64,000 nt of DNA from Spartobacteria bacterium (GCA_021324825.1 JAJPII010000044.1:30246-94245), one strand, 5' to 3'; positions 8,607 to 18,020 are shown, numbered from the stretch's first letter. Made by a program: numbers and translations. Notes: generated from the sequence alone by a model not told the origin.

Positions 8607-10130
8607 ATGGCCGAAACTTGGAAAAGACATTTCTGGCGGAATACCGCGACGAACTACCTCAGCACAATCGTGCGCATGGCGGCGGGGCTGGCGCTCTTCC
8701 GTGCGCTGTTCCAAAACCTGAGCCGCGAGGAATTCGGCTACTACTCGCTCCTCTGGTCGCTCTTCGGCTACGCCATCCTGCTCGACTTCGGCCTCGGGTT
8801 CGCGGTGCAAAAAGTGGTCGCGCAAAAGGCGGCCGGCGGCGACATGGAAACGGTCAACCGGCTCGTGAGCACGATTTTCTGGACGTTCACGGGCCTCGCC
8901 GCCGCGCTGCTCGCCCTCTTCGCCGCCGGGCAATCCTGGTTCCTGGAATGGATCAAGGTGGAAGCCGCCAGCCGCTACGAATTCGGCCGGGCGTACCACA
9001 TTTTCTTCGTGGTGATGGCCCTCAATTTTCCCCTGGCGCTCTTCAGCGAAGTGCTGCGCGGCCTGCACCGGCTCGACATCGTCAACTGGACGGCCATCGG
9101 TTCGCAGGTCCTGAACGTCGCGCTCATGATCCTGGCGCTGTGGCGGCATTCGCCGTTTCCGGTCATTGTCCTCATAAGCGTCGCGACGACCGCCGCGCCA
9201 AACATCGCGTGCTACTTCCTCGCGCGGAAGATGGCTCCGGGCCTGAGCCTGCACCCGCGGAACTTCCGCTGGGGCGAGGTGCGCGGCGTTCTTTCGTTCT
9301 CGCTGGTGGCCTATCTCATCACGTTCACCAATCTCATCATGCTGCGCGCGGACCAGGGCGTGGTGGGCTTCACCATCGGCGTCTCCTTCGTGGCGGTCTA
9401 CCAGGTCGGTTACAAGGCGGCCGAGATGTTCGGGCTTTTTTCCAAGCAAATCCAGGAGGCGCTTTCGCCCGCCGCGGCGCACCTCGGCGGGGACGCGGAC
9501 CGGAGCGGGGTGTGCAATCTCCTCTATAAAAGCTCGCGCTTCACGGCGCTGGTCACGACTCCGCTGTACGCGTTGTGCGCGGCGTACCTCGACCCCGTCA
9601 TCAAGGTTCTCAGCGGCCTCAAGCACGTGGACGCCTCGACGTTCTGGGTGGGCCAGGCGCTTTTGCTGGCCACCTATAGTTCGATGCTGACCAGCAGTTG
9701 CCCCAAGCGCGTTCTCGTGATGTGCGGCTGGGAAAAACAGCTCTTGAAGATGAGCGCGGCGGAGGCCGGGGCGAACTTCGTCCTGAGCGTGGCGCTCGTT
9801 TATCCGCTGGGCGTGCCGGGCGTGGCGATCGGGACGCTCATCCCGGCGGTGCTCGTCGGCTGGCTCTGGGTCATTCCCACCACGGCGAAATTCACCGGCC
9901 TCGGCTGCGGCGCGCTGCTGAAGGAGTTTTTCCAGCCGGTCTTCCTTCCCGCCGCGGCGTCGCTCGCCCTGCTCGGGGCGCTCATGACGTGGTTCCCAAC
10001 CCCGGACGGCTTTGCCGGCTGCGCGTGGCGGGGCGCGCTCGTCTTCGGAACCGCGCTGGCGGTGGGAACCTCCTGCCTGCGCAACATGGCAGGGGGCGAC
10101 GCTCCAACCCCGCAACCCGCGACTTCCTGA
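8607..10130 (+). CDS. Wzx-like polysaccharide flippase (MOP superfamily)
   Basis: This 507-residue polytopic protein has about 12-14 hydrophobic segments from near residue 15 to the C-terminus. The N-terminus (RNTATNYLSTIVRMAAGLAL, then FGYYSLLWSLFGYAILLDFG) is characteristic of polysaccharide-transport flippases of the Wzx/RfbX type in the MOP superfamily. It should flip undecaprenyl-diphosphate-linked repeat units to the periplasm, where the polymerase at 2933-4279 would act. It begins one base after the deacetylase stop and is followed after six bases by another glycosyltransferase, so it sits mid-operon. Confidence 0.87.
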   Translation: MAETWKRHFWRNTATNYLSTIVRMAAGLALFRALFQNLSREEFGYYSLLWSLFGYAILLDFGLGFAVQKVVAQKAAGGDMETVNRLVSTIFWTFTGLAAALLALFAAGQSWFLEWIKVEAASRYEFGRAYHIFFVVMALNFPLALFSEVLRGLHRLDIVNWTAIGSQVLNVALMILALWRHSPFPVIVLISVATTAAPNIACYFLARKMAPGLSLHPRNFRWGEVRGVLSFSLVAYLITFTNLIMLRADQGVVGFTIGVSFVAVYQVGYKAAEMFGLFSKQIQEALSPAAAHLGGDADRSGVCNLLYKSSRFTALVTTPLYALCAAYLDPVIKVLSGLKHVDASTFWVGQALLLATYSSMLTSSCPKRVLVMCGWEKQLLKMSAAEAGANFVLSVALVYPLGVPGVAIGTLIPAVLVGWLWVIPTTAKFTGLGCGALLKEFFQPVFLPAAASLALLGALMTWFPTPDGFAGCAWRGALVFGTALAVGTSCLRNMAGGDAPTPQPATS

Positions 10131-10136
10131 ACAGCT

Positions 10137-11336
10137 ATGCGCATCCTCCTCGTCTATCCTTATGTTCCGTATCCGCTCGACCGCGGGACGTATCACCGCT
10201 CGTTCAACCTCGCCCGCGAACTGGGCCGGCATCATGAGATCGACCTCTTCTGCCTGAACGACTCGCCGGCGGATCAGCATCTTCCGGTCTTCCAGGAATT
10301 CTCGCGGCGCGTGCGCTTCCACCCGTTTCAGAACGCGGAATGGCCAAAGCTCTTTCCGGACCGGCTCCTGACGCAGACGCCTTCCAGCGTGACTCATTGG
10401 ACGCAGGCGGACGTGCTCCCGGCCTTGCGGGAATTCTGCGGAGAGCATGAATATGATCTCATCCATTTTTGCGATCTCGTGATGTGGCAATACGTGTCGA
10501 AGATCGACAGCGCCGCGCCGCTCGTGATGGATCGCAGCCGCGTCGACCTGCTCTTTCAAACCGAGGAGTTCAACGTGCTCAAACTCCGCGCGAAGGAGCG
10601 CTGGCTGCGGCGGGAGAATCTCTGGAAGCTTGCGCGCTACGAACGCAAGGTGGCGCGGGCGCTCGCCGCCACGGTCGTCTGCGGCCCGGATGACGAGACG
10701 TTTTCACGGCGGCATATCTTCGCCGAGGCGCGCATCAAGGTGCTCGCGAACGGCGTGGACGAGACGTTTTGGGATCGCGCGAAGTTTCCTTCCACGCCCG
10801 CGCCGGAGCCGACGGTCCTGTTCTGCGGCGTGATGGATTACTCGCCCAACGTGAGCGGGCTGGAATGGTATTTCCGGGAGAGCGATCCGCTGTTGCTCAA
10901 GCGCGTTCCCAACCGGCGGATTCTGATCGTCGGAAAGAACCCGGCGCCGGAGGTGCTGGCGCTGGGGAAAATCCCGGGCGTGACCGTGACGGGAGGCGTG
11001 CCCGACGTTCGGCCTTACTACCGGCAGGCGTGGGCGCAAATGGCGCCGCTGCTCATCGGAGGCGGGACGCGCTTGAAAATCGTCGAATCGGCTTGCCTCG
11101 GGACGCCGGTGGTCTCGACGACAATCGGCGCGCAGGGCCTTGATCTTCGGCATGACGAACACATCCTGCTGGCCGACGAGCCGGAAACATTCGCGGGCGC
11201 CGTCGGCGACATGCTGACGGACACGGGTTTGCGTTCGCGGCTCGCGGAGGCCGGACGGCGGCAGGTTCTTGAGAAATACACATGGCGGAAACTGGGTCTC
11301 GATCTTTCCGACTACTACGTCTCGCTGGTAAAATGA
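10137..11336 (+). CDS. GT4 glycosyltransferase, exosortase/EpsH-associated type
   Basis: This 399-residue enzyme starts MRILLVYPYVPYPLDRGTYH and ends with a GT-B donor domain containing GGGTRLKIVESACLGTPVVS. Together with MDYSPNVSGLEWYF this resembles the 'sugar transferase, PEP-CTERM/EpsH1 system associated' group (TIGR03087-like), which fits the exosortase at 1023. The family assignment is from memory of motif layout. It is cytoplasmic, with no membrane segments. It lies six bases after the flippase gene and overlaps the GT26-STAS gene by four bases. Confidence 0.85.
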   Translation: MRILLVYPYVPYPLDRGTYHRSFNLARELGRHHEIDLFCLNDSPADQHLPVFQEFSRRVRFHPFQNAEWPKLFPDRLLTQTPSSVTHWTQADVLPALREFCGEHEYDLIHFCDLVMWQYVSKIDSAAPLVMDRSRVDLLFQTEEFNVLKLRAKERWLRRENLWKLARYERKVARALAATVVCGPDDETFSRRHIFAEARIKVLANGVDETFWDRAKFPSTPAPEPTVLFCGVMDYSPNVSGLEWYFRESDPLLLKRVPNRRILIVGKNPAPEVLALGKIPGVTVTGGVPDVRPYYRQAWAQMAPLLIGGGTRLKIVESACLGTPVVSTTIGAQGLDLRHDEHILLADEPETFAGAVGDMLTDTGLRSRLAEAGRRQVLEKYTWRKLGLDLSDYYVSLVK

Positions 11337-12787
11337 ATACCCGTATCGCACCCAAGACCGTTGTCCTGCTCGGCATTCCCTTCCACGACGTGACGATGGA
11401 GGAAACGCTGGCTGAAATCGACCGGATGATCGCGGAAAGGAAACCCCGCTACATCGCCACGGCGAACCTGGACTTCACCGCGCTGGCGAGTTGGGACGTG
11501 GAACTCCAGCGCATCCTCATGGACGCAGACCTCGTGCTGTGCGACGGCACGCCGCTCGTATGGGCCTCGCGCATCCTGAAGGCGCCGCTCCGGGAGCGCG
11601 TCGCAGGCGCCGATCTCACGCCGAGGCTCATGGCCCACGCCGCGGAGCGGGGCTACCGCGCATTCTTTCTCGGCAGCGACGAAACCGTGCTCGCGACCGC
11701 GAAGGGCGTCCTCGAGGAACGGAATCCGGGGCTGACGGTGTGCGGCGTTTACGCCCCGCCATACGCCAGGCTGCTCGAACTCGACCACGACGAAATCGCC
11801 GGCCGCATCCGCGACGCGCGGCCCGACATCCTGCTCGTGGCGCTCGGCTCGCCGAAGCAGGAAAAGTGGATTTACATGAACCACCGCGAGCTTGGCGTGC
11901 CGTGCAGCATCGGCATTGGCGCGAGCCTGGACTTCGTGGCGGGCAAGTTCGCCCGCGCGCCCGTCTGGATGCAAAAAGCGGGCATGGAATGGCTTTTCCG
12001 CCTGAAGCAGGAGCCGTCCCGCCTCTTCGCCCGCTACTACCGCGATTTCGTCTTTTTCGCCGCCGCGCTATACAAGCAGAAACGCGGTCTTCGCGAGCCC
12101 GCCGCGACCCCCGCCCCGAAGGCTTCCGAGGCCGACGGCGTCGATTTCTTCCGCCAGCAATGGACGGGCCGCGCCGATGCCTCCGTGGTGCTTTCCGGCG
12201 CTTTCGCAATCGAGGCGCCAAAGGAAAATGCGTTTGTTCTGCTCGATCTGAGCGGCGTGACTTTCATGGACAGCACCGGTCTGGGGGCGATCATGACCGC
12301 CTTCCGCCAGTGCAAACAGCGGGCCGGAGGGCTTATCCTCCTGCGCCCGTCCCAACCGGTGCGAGCCTTGCTCCAGACGTTGAAGCTGGATCGCCTGATC
12401 CCCATCGTGGAGACGCTGGAGGAAGCGCGCACCGCGTCGCGGTCGCTGCGGGCGGGAGAGGAGCCGCGCTGCGAAGTCTCTGCCGACCAGCGCCGGCTCA
12501 CGATCCGCTGCACGGGCGATCTGACCGCCGCGCCCTCGCGCGCGCTCTTCGAAACGATCCTGCGCGAATGGGCCGCCGCGCCGCTCGTCCGCACGCTGGA
12601 GCTGGATTTGTCGGACGTGCATTTCATCGACAGCTCGGGGCTCGATTGCCTGGTGCGCGCGCGCTCTCTCGCGCAATCGCGCCGCAACGGCTGGCTGCGC
12701 CTCGCGGGAGCGAACGGGAACGTGCGCAACGTGCTGGCGCTCGCGCCGCTGAACGAGCCGTTCAAGCTGGACATCATAGCCGCATGA
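11333..12787 (+). CDS. GT26 (WecG/TagA/CpsF) glycosyltransferase fused to two STAS domains
   Basis: The ATG at 11333 overlaps the previous stop, giving 484 residues. Residues ~8-245 form a WecG/TagA/CpsF domain: TANLDF, LCDGTPLVWASR, LGSPKQEKW and EWLFRLKQEPSRL are all family blocks. GT26 enzymes add the second sugar (often N-acetylmannosaminuronate or N-acetylmannosamine) to the lipid-linked primer. Residues ~265-365 and ~375-484 are two STAS domains of the anti-sigma-antagonist kind, each with an intact phosphoacceptor loop: Ser314 in FMDSTGLGAI and Ser434 in FIDSSGLDCL. The fusion suggests control of the glycosyltransferase by Ser phosphorylation, with the HATPase-SpoIIE protein at 23903-25669 as candidate partner; that is inference. 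No frameshift or stop separates the parts, so the fusion is real in this sequence. Confidence 0.87.
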   Translation: MNTRIAPKTVVLLGIPFHDVTMEETLAEIDRMIAERKPRYIATANLDFTALASWDVELQRILMDADLVLCDGTPLVWASRILKAPLRERVAGADLTPRLMAHAAERGYRAFFLGSDETVLATAKGVLEERNPGLTVCGVYAPPYARLLELDHDEIAGRIRDARPDILLVALGSPKQEKWIYMNHRELGVPCSIGIGASLDFVAGKFARAPVWMQKAGMEWLFRLKQEPSRLFARYYRDFVFFAAALYKQKRGLREPAATPAPKASEADGVDFFRQQWTGRADASVVLSGAFAIEAPKENAFVLLDLSGVTFMDSTGLGAIMTAFRQCKQRAGGLILLRPSQPVRALLQTLKLDRLIPIVETLEEARTASRSLRAGEEPRCEVSADQRRLTIRCTGDLTAAPSRALFETILREWAAAPLVRTLELDLSDVHFIDSSGLDCLVRARSLAQSRRNGWLRLAGANGNVRNVLALAPLNEPFKLDIIAA

Positions 12788-13920
12788 TCCGCGTCGCGCT
12801 ATCGACCTCCGTCATCCAGCGCGGCAAATCCGGCGTGGCGACCTATATCTTCGGGCTGCTCGACGGCCTGCGCGCCATCGACGCGCCAATCGAAATGACG
12901 CTCGTCGGGTTCGAGGAAGACCGCGCGCTCTTCGACAAATGGCTCGACAGGTGCTCGTGGCAGCCGGTCCCGGAAAAATGGCGGCCCGCCGTGCCGAACA
13001 TCTTCTGGCACCAGGCGAAGCTGCCCGCGCTTCTGAAGAAGCTGCGAACCGAGGTTCTCCACATCCCGAGTTACCGGCGCATCGTGTGGAATCCGCCCGT
13101 CGCGCAGGTTGTCACGGTCCATGATTGCGCCGCGTTCGCCGTGCGCGGGAAGTACGACGCCGCGCGGATGTTCTATGGCCGCCACATCGTGAGCCGGCTC
13201 GCCCGCCGCGCCAATGTGTTGATGACCGTGAGCCGCGCCACCGCCGCCGACGTCGCACGCTACTTCAAGGCGCCGAACGCGCGGGTTATCTGGAACGGGA
13301 TCGACCATTCGCGGCTCAAGATGTTGCCGGAAACGGAAATCCGCGCGGAACTCGAACAAAATTTCCGGCAGACGAAGCCGTACTTCCTGTACCTGGCGCG
13401 GCTTGAACATCCGGCGAAAAATCATCTCCGGCTCATCGGCGCTTTCGAGCGGTTTGTGGCGGCGAATCCCGATCGCCGGGAAGAGATGCTCTTCGGCGGC
13501 GCGGACTGGCACGGCGCGGAGGTCATCCACCGCCGCATCGCGGATTCGCCGGTGCGGGAGCGCATCCGAAGCCTCGGGTTCGTAGGCAAGGCGGACCTGC
13601 CGATCCTGTACGGCGGGGCGGTCGCGATGGTTTATCCGTCCCTGTTCGAGGGGTTCGGCCTGCCTCCCATCGAAGCGATGGCGTGCGGATGCCCGGTCAT
13701 CTGCTCGCCGAGCGGCTCCCTCCGCGAGGTGGCCGGCGACGCGGCGCGTCTCGTCGACCCCGAAAGCGTGGAAGACATCGCCTCCGCGCTCGCGCAGGCG
13801 CCCGTGACGGCGGAAGCGCGCGAGACCTGGCGGCGGCGCGGCCTCTCGCACGCGGGAAAATTCCGGTGGGAGGAAGCGGCCCGCGCGGTGATGGAAGTCT
13901 ATGAATCGGCGGCGCGGTAA
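12784..13920 (+). CDS. GT4 family glycosyltransferase (mannosyltransferase-like)
   Basis: This 378-residue GT-B enzyme starts at the ATG overlapping the GT26-STAS stop. TVHDCAAF lies in the acceptor half, followed by WNGIDHSRL, LARLEHPAKNHLRLI and the donor motif EGFGLPPIEAMACGCPVI. This spacing matches WbdA/MtfB-like mannosyltransferases, but the sugar is not certain. It is the last gene of the uninterrupted plus-strand glycosyltransferase run. A 55-bp gap then precedes the copolymerase gene. Confidence 0.87.
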   Translation: MIRVALSTSVIQRGKSGVATYIFGLLDGLRAIDAPIEMTLVGFEEDRALFDKWLDRCSWQPVPEKWRPAVPNIFWHQAKLPALLKKLRTEVLHIPSYRRIVWNPPVAQVVTVHDCAAFAVRGKYDAARMFYGRHIVSRLARRANVLMTVSRATAADVARYFKAPNARVIWNGIDHSRLKMLPETEIRAELEQNFRQTKPYFLYLARLEHPAKNHLRLIGAFERFVAANPDRREEMLFGGADWHGAEVIHRRIADSPVRERIRSLGFVGKADLPILYGGAVAMVYPSLFEGFGLPPIEAMACGCPVICSPSGSLREVAGDAARLVDPESVEDIASALAQAPVTAEARETWRRRGLSHAGKFRWEEAARAVMEVYESAAR

Positions 13921-13975
13921 ACTCCGCGGCGGCACGGGCATTGCTTAATCATTATCTCAAGGATGAGAAATATTT

Positions 13976-15883
13976 ATGCCCGTGTCCCTTTCCGGTTCCG
14001 CCTTGCCGCAGGCGGCTGAAGAGGCCCAGACAAAGCCGGCTTTGCCCGTTGATCCCCTGCGGCTGCTCGGCGGCCTGAGGCTTCGGCTGCGCTGGGTCAT
14101 GCTCGGCGCGTGCGCGGGCCTCGGCCTGGGCCTGGCGCTCGGCATTTGCAAGGCGAAGACGCGCTACGAAGTCTCGATACAGCTCCTTGAGCGGGATTCC
14201 CCGACTTCCTTCCAGGTCGGCACGGACGGGCACCCGTATCTCCCGCGCGAATTCACGAGTTCAACCCTGGCTTCCGCGGCCACTTCGCTCTCCGTTCTCC
14301 AGCGCGTGGCGGAGCGGGCGAAGCCGGCCGTGGGGGTCGGGCTTCTCAAGATTTCCTGCAAGGTCGCCGAGGAAAAGAAAACGGATTTCCTGACCCTGAC
14401 CCTTTCCGCTTACACGAGCGCCCAGGCCACGGCGGACCTGATCAACATCTGGGCGGAGGAAGTGGTGAACTTTCCGAAAGAGATGCAGGCGCGGGAGAGC
14501 CGGGAAATATGCGACGCCCTGGAGGGGCAGCTCGCCCGCAACCAGGCGGAGCTGGAAAGCCTCGACCAGAAATCGCTCTCCGCGCCGCGCGAGGAAGTGC
14601 AGATCGACACGTACCGCCATTCCCAGGGAGAGGTCGAGATGAAGTATGAGTCGGCCCGCATCGACCTCGAAAGCACGGACTCCCAGTTGGAAACCCTGCG
14701 CAACGCTTTGCTGCAGCAAAGCCCGCTCGCCGCAGCATTGCGCGAGGCCCGCACCGATCTGGAACAACTCCGCTCCCGCTACACGGAAGAAAACCCGCTG
14801 GTGCTGGAGAAACGGGACAAAGTCGCCGCGCTGGAAGAGCAGATCAAAAAAGACAGCGCCGGGGCGTCGAACGATCTCTCGAAATTCGCGGGCACGGAAG
14901 TCGGCAACCATTTGTACATGAAGATCGTGGAACTCCAGAACGAGCGCGAGGCGATCAAGCGGCGGATGGACGACCTGACCCAGTTGCGCAAAGCCTCGCA
15001 GGAAACCCCCGGCGCTTACGGGCTGACGGAACTGGCGCGCAAGAAGCAGACGCTGGAAACCGCGCAGATCCTGTTGCTGAACCGGCTCCAGGAGATGCGG
15101 TTGTTCGAGCAGAACGCGCAGGGGATGTATCGCATCCTGGCGCCCGCGACCGCGGACGAGGTCGCGCACAAGGGCAAGCTCCTAAAGGTCGCGATCTTCA
15201 CGCTGGCCGGCGTCTTCGCGGGCGTCGCGGGCGCGGTCTCGGCGGCGGTGTTGATGGAACTGCTCGACGCAAGGCTCCGCACCACGAACGAAGCGACCAA
15301 GGCTTTCGGCGCGCCGGCGCTGGTCAGCATACCCGTGGATTGCGCCTCCGCGAAAAAAATGGAGCTGGGGGCGAAGCTGTGGCTGCGCTGGATTCGCGAC
15401 CGGAGCGACGCGGGCCGGGTGGTCTGGTCGCCGGTCAAGGACGCCGACGAGGAAGAGTTCTGGAGCATCCTTCTCGCGGAGGCGGTCAAATTCTCCCCTT
15501 CGCTCCTCATCGTCGACTGCGGGGCCGCGCCTTCGCCAAGCCTCGCCGCGCTGCCGCGGATTTCCGGGGGCTCCGCCCCGGCGGTCGCGAGCGAACGGTG
15601 GACGGTGGATCAATTCAACCACGCGGAGATGCAGCGCGCGTGCGCCGAACTGGAGCGCTACCGCGCCCGCGGCCGCGAGGTCTGGCTGCGATTCACCGGG
15701 GAGGTGCAGGAGCCGGCCTCGACCCTGGCGCGCGCGGCCGGGGGGCGGCCCCTGGTGCTGGTGGCGCTGCACAGCCAGACGATGCGGTTCTGGCGCGAAC
15801 AGGCCGAACTGCTGCGCCATAGCGTGGGCGAGTTGTGCGGCATCGTTCCGCTGAAGGAATGGCCGGCTTTTCTCCTGGGATGA
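13976..15883 (+). CDS. Wzz-like polysaccharide copolymerase with C-terminal kinase-like remnant
   Basis: This 635-residue protein has a membrane helix near residues 40-60 (WVMLGACAGLGLGLALGI). A long periplasmic coiled-coil region follows (~180-380, heptad-rich with many Glu/Lys/Gln). A second helix near 400-425 leads into VLMELLDARLRTTNEATKAF, the usual Wzz/PCP exit sequence. PCP-2a proteins set polymer length and gate export. The ~200-residue cytoplasmic tail resembles the BY-kinase region in layout (SIPVD, then SLLIVDCG like a Walker A' strand) but has no GxxxxGKT/S P-loop and no Tyr cluster. It is therefore probably not a kinase. The gap upstream holds AAGGA 13 bases before the ATG, a weak ribosome site. 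Its stop overlaps the OPX start. Confidence 0.8.
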   Translation: MPVSLSGSALPQAAEEAQTKPALPVDPLRLLGGLRLRLRWVMLGACAGLGLGLALGICKAKTRYEVSIQLLERDSPTSFQVGTDGHPYLPREFTSSTLASAATSLSVLQRVAERAKPAVGVGLLKISCKVAEEKKTDFLTLTLSAYTSAQATADLINIWAEEVVNFPKEMQARESREICDALEGQLARNQAELESLDQKSLSAPREEVQIDTYRHSQGEVEMKYESARIDLESTDSQLETLRNALLQQSPLAAALREARTDLEQLRSRYTEENPLVLEKRDKVAALEEQIKKDSAGASNDLSKFAGTEVGNHLYMKIVELQNEREAIKRRMDDLTQLRKASQETPGAYGLTELARKKQTLETAQILLLNRLQEMRLFEQNAQGMYRILAPATADEVAHKGKLLKVAIFTLAGVFAGVAGAVSAAVLMELLDARLRTTNEATKAFGAPALVSIPVDCASAKKMELGAKLWLRWIRDRSDAGRVVWSPVKDADEEEFWSILLAEAVKFSPSLLIVDCGAAPSPSLAALPRISGGSAPAVASERWTVDQFNHAEMQRACAELERYRARGREVWLRFTGEVQEPASTLARAAGGRPLVLVALHSQTMRFWREQAELLRHSVGELCGIVPLKEWPAFLLG

Positions 15884-16974
15884 AGACGTTCCTGGCCGCC
15901 CTGCTCGCAATGGCGCCCTTCGCCCGCGGCGAAGGCGGGATGGAACGGCAGAACCCGAGCCGCGGCTTGAATGAGCGCTTCTGCCTGCGGGTAAGCGTGC
16001 CGCGCGCCTGCCGGTACGAGGGAAAGCCCGCCGACTTCTCCCCCGCCGCCGCCCCGGATGCGCCGCAAGCCGCGCCCGCGCCGGAACATCGCTACAAATT
16101 GGGCGCCGGGGACATCCTCAATCTTTCGCTGTTCGGACGGCCCGATCTCACGCGCGTGGACATCTTCATCCAGCCCGACGGCAAGATCAGCTATCTCCAG
16201 GCGTGCGATATTCCCGCGGCGGGCCTCACGGTCGAGGAACTGCGGGCGACACTGGAGGAGTCGCTCTCCGCCTATTACAAGCGCCCCCGGGTGATGATCG
16301 CGCCGAAGGAACTGCACAGCCAGAGATACTTCATTCTCGGCAAGGTCGAAAACGCGGGCTCCTATCCCATCGACCACCCCGTCACGCTGGTCGAGGCGGT
16401 CGCGCGCAGCCACGGCGTCGAGCTGGGGCTGGTCGAGGACAAGACCGTCGAGCTTTGCGACTACTCGCACTCCTTCCTGATGCGCAACGGCCGCCACATG
16501 CCCGTGGATTTCGAGACGCTCTTCGTCAAGGGCGACACGAGCCAGAACGTCACGCTCGAAGCGAACGACTACATCTTCATGGCGTCCGCCATTTCGAACA
16601 ACATCTACATACTCGGGGATATACGGTCGCCCGGCTCGCAAGGTTACAACCCGAGCCTGACCGTCACGGGCGCAATCGCGCTGCGGGGCGGATTCAACCG
16701 CACGGCCTTCCGCGAGCGCGTGCTGGTGCTGCGCGGATCCATCGAACACCCGCGGCATTTCGTGGTGAACCTGAACGACACATTGCGCGGGCGGAGCACG
16801 GATTTTCATCTCGAGCCGAAGGATGTGATCTATGTGAACTCCCGCCCATGGCAGTTCGCGGAAGACCTCTTCGACGCCGCCCTCTCCTCCTTCACCGAAG
16901 CGGCCACGACGACGTGGGCGGGCCGCAACATCCCGGCGCTCATCACAAAGCCGATCATCCCCTCGTTCCGCTGA
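15880..16974 (+). CDS. Outer-membrane polysaccharide export protein (OPX, Wza-like), copy 1
   Basis: The ATG at 15880 overlaps the copolymerase stop and gives 364 residues with a short signal peptide (MKTFLAALLAMAPFARG). The Poly_export domain follows (YKLGAGDILNLSLFGRPDL, IQPDGKISYLQ), then two SLBB-type beta-grasp domains (YFILGKVENAGSYPI and NIYILGDIRSPGS). There is no Cys after the signal, so it is not an obvious lipoprotein. OPX proteins form the channel through the periplasm and outer membrane and dock on the Wzz-type copolymerase encoded just upstream. A related gene follows two bases after its stop. Confidence 0.87.
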   Translation: MKTFLAALLAMAPFARGEGGMERQNPSRGLNERFCLRVSVPRACRYEGKPADFSPAAAPDAPQAAPAPEHRYKLGAGDILNLSLFGRPDLTRVDIFIQPDGKISYLQACDIPAAGLTVEELRATLEESLSAYYKRPRVMIAPKELHSQRYFILGKVENAGSYPIDHPVTLVEAVARSHGVELGLVEDKTVELCDYSHSFLMRNGRHMPVDFETLFVKGDTSQNVTLEANDYIFMASAISNNIYILGDIRSPGSQGYNPSLTVTGAIALRGGFNRTAFRERVLVLRGSIEHPRHFVVNLNDTLRGRSTDFHLEPKDVIYVNSRPWQFAEDLFDAALSSFTEAATTTWAGRNIPALITKPIIPSFR

Positions 16975-16976
16975 AA

Positions 16977-18020
16977 ATGCGCCGCCTCCTGATTTTATGC
17001 CTGACCGCGCTGAATTGTTTCGCCGCGCAGCCAAAGCGGTTTGATCCGCGCGCCGGAACGGCCCCCAGTTTCCAGGCCGTGCCGCTGGCGAACAAAATTC
17101 CGCCGGAGTTGCTGGCCGAGCCGCCCGACCCGTACCGCCTCGGCCCGGGGGACAAGCTCGAACTCGAACTCATGGAAGTCCCGGACACGCGCCAGTTAAG
17201 CATCGTGATGCCGGACGGGATGCTCTATTTCCAAACGGCCCGCGTCCGCGCCGCCGGGATGACCTTGTCGCAACTGAAAAATGCGCTGGAGAACCAGCTG
17301 ACCACCGACTATCGCAATCCGCAGTTGTCGCTCATCCTGCGGAGCATGACCAGCAGGCGGGTCATGGTGATGGGCCGCGTCACGAGTCCCGGCATATTCA
17401 CCCTCGACGCCCCCACGACGCTCGTCGAAGCCATAGCGCGCGCGGGCGGCCTCCTGATCCAGCGCTCGGGCATCAACTCGGAGGAACTCGCCGACTTGCA
17501 CCACAGCTTCCTCGTCCGCGACCGCCGGTTGATACCGGTGAACTTCGTCAAGCTGTTGCGCGAAGGCGACGCCACGCAAAACGTCTATTTGAAGGACGGC
17601 GACTTCATTTACCTTCCTTCCTCCTCGTCCGCGCGCGTGTACGTATTGGGCGCGGTCAACCTGGCGCGCGGCGTGGATTACTCCGAGGAATTGACGCTCG
17701 TCACCGCCATCGCCAGCGCGGAAGGCATCGCCAAAAACGCATTCCCGCAACATGTCGTCATCATCCGCGACTCGCTCGTCGAGCCGAGAGTCGCGGTCGT
17801 CAACTTCAACCGGATCGCCAACGGCAAAGCCGTCGACATACGGCTCAAGCCGCAGGACATCGTCTGGGTGCCGAACAGCCCGTTTGAGAAACTCGAGACG
17901 GTCGTGAACGGCGTCCTGAACTCCTTCGCCCGCACCGTGGCCGCCAATGAAGGCGTCCACGCCGTGTCGCCGCAATCCGCGCCCGTGCAGCCGAGCATCA
18001 GCATCGGGAGCGGCCATTAG
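16977..18020 (+). CDS. Outer-membrane polysaccharide export protein (OPX, Wza-like), copy 2
   Basis: The ATG at 16977 lies two bases after the previous stop; the product has 347 residues. The signal sequence MRRLLILCLTALNCFA carries a Cys, but the preceding residues do not form a good lipobox. YRLGPGDKLELELMEVPDTR begins the Poly_export domain. Two SLBB blocks follow (VMVMGRVTSPGIFTL and VYVLGAVNLARGVD). It is paralogous to copy 1, sharing the HSFL(M/V)R and SLVEA/TLVEA blocks, so a tandem duplication followed by divergence is likely. The two may form a mixed channel or serve two export steps; the sequence does not say which. Confidence 0.86.
   Translation: MRRLLILCLTALNCFAAQPKRFDPRAGTAPSFQAVPLANKIPPELLAEPPDPYRLGPGDKLELELMEVPDTRQLSIVMPDGMLYFQTARVRAAGMTLSQLKNALENQLTTDYRNPQLSLILRSMTSRRVMVMGRVTSPGIFTLDAPTTLVEAIARAGGLLIQRSGINSEELADLHHSFLVRDRRLIPVNFVKLLREGDATQNVYLKDGDFIYLPSSSSARVYVLGAVNLARGVDYSEELTLVTAIASAEGIAKNAFPQHVVIIRDSLVEPRVAVVNFNRIANGKAVDIRLKPQDIVWVPNSPFEKLETVVNGVLNSFARTVAANEGVHAVSPQSAPVQPSISIGSGH

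Noticed and set aside
8511..10559. Long minus-strand open frame (about 680 codons) opposite the flippase gene
   Set aside because: It is antisense to a clear membrane protein, has Arg/His/Glu-rich low-complexity composition and no domain; it is a GC-rich shadow.
12784..13920. Start of the mannosyltransferase-like gene far upstream at 11491
   Set aside because: The upstream part is Arg-rich shadow sequence of the GT26-STAS gene; the ATG at 12784 overlaps its stop in the usual coupled way.
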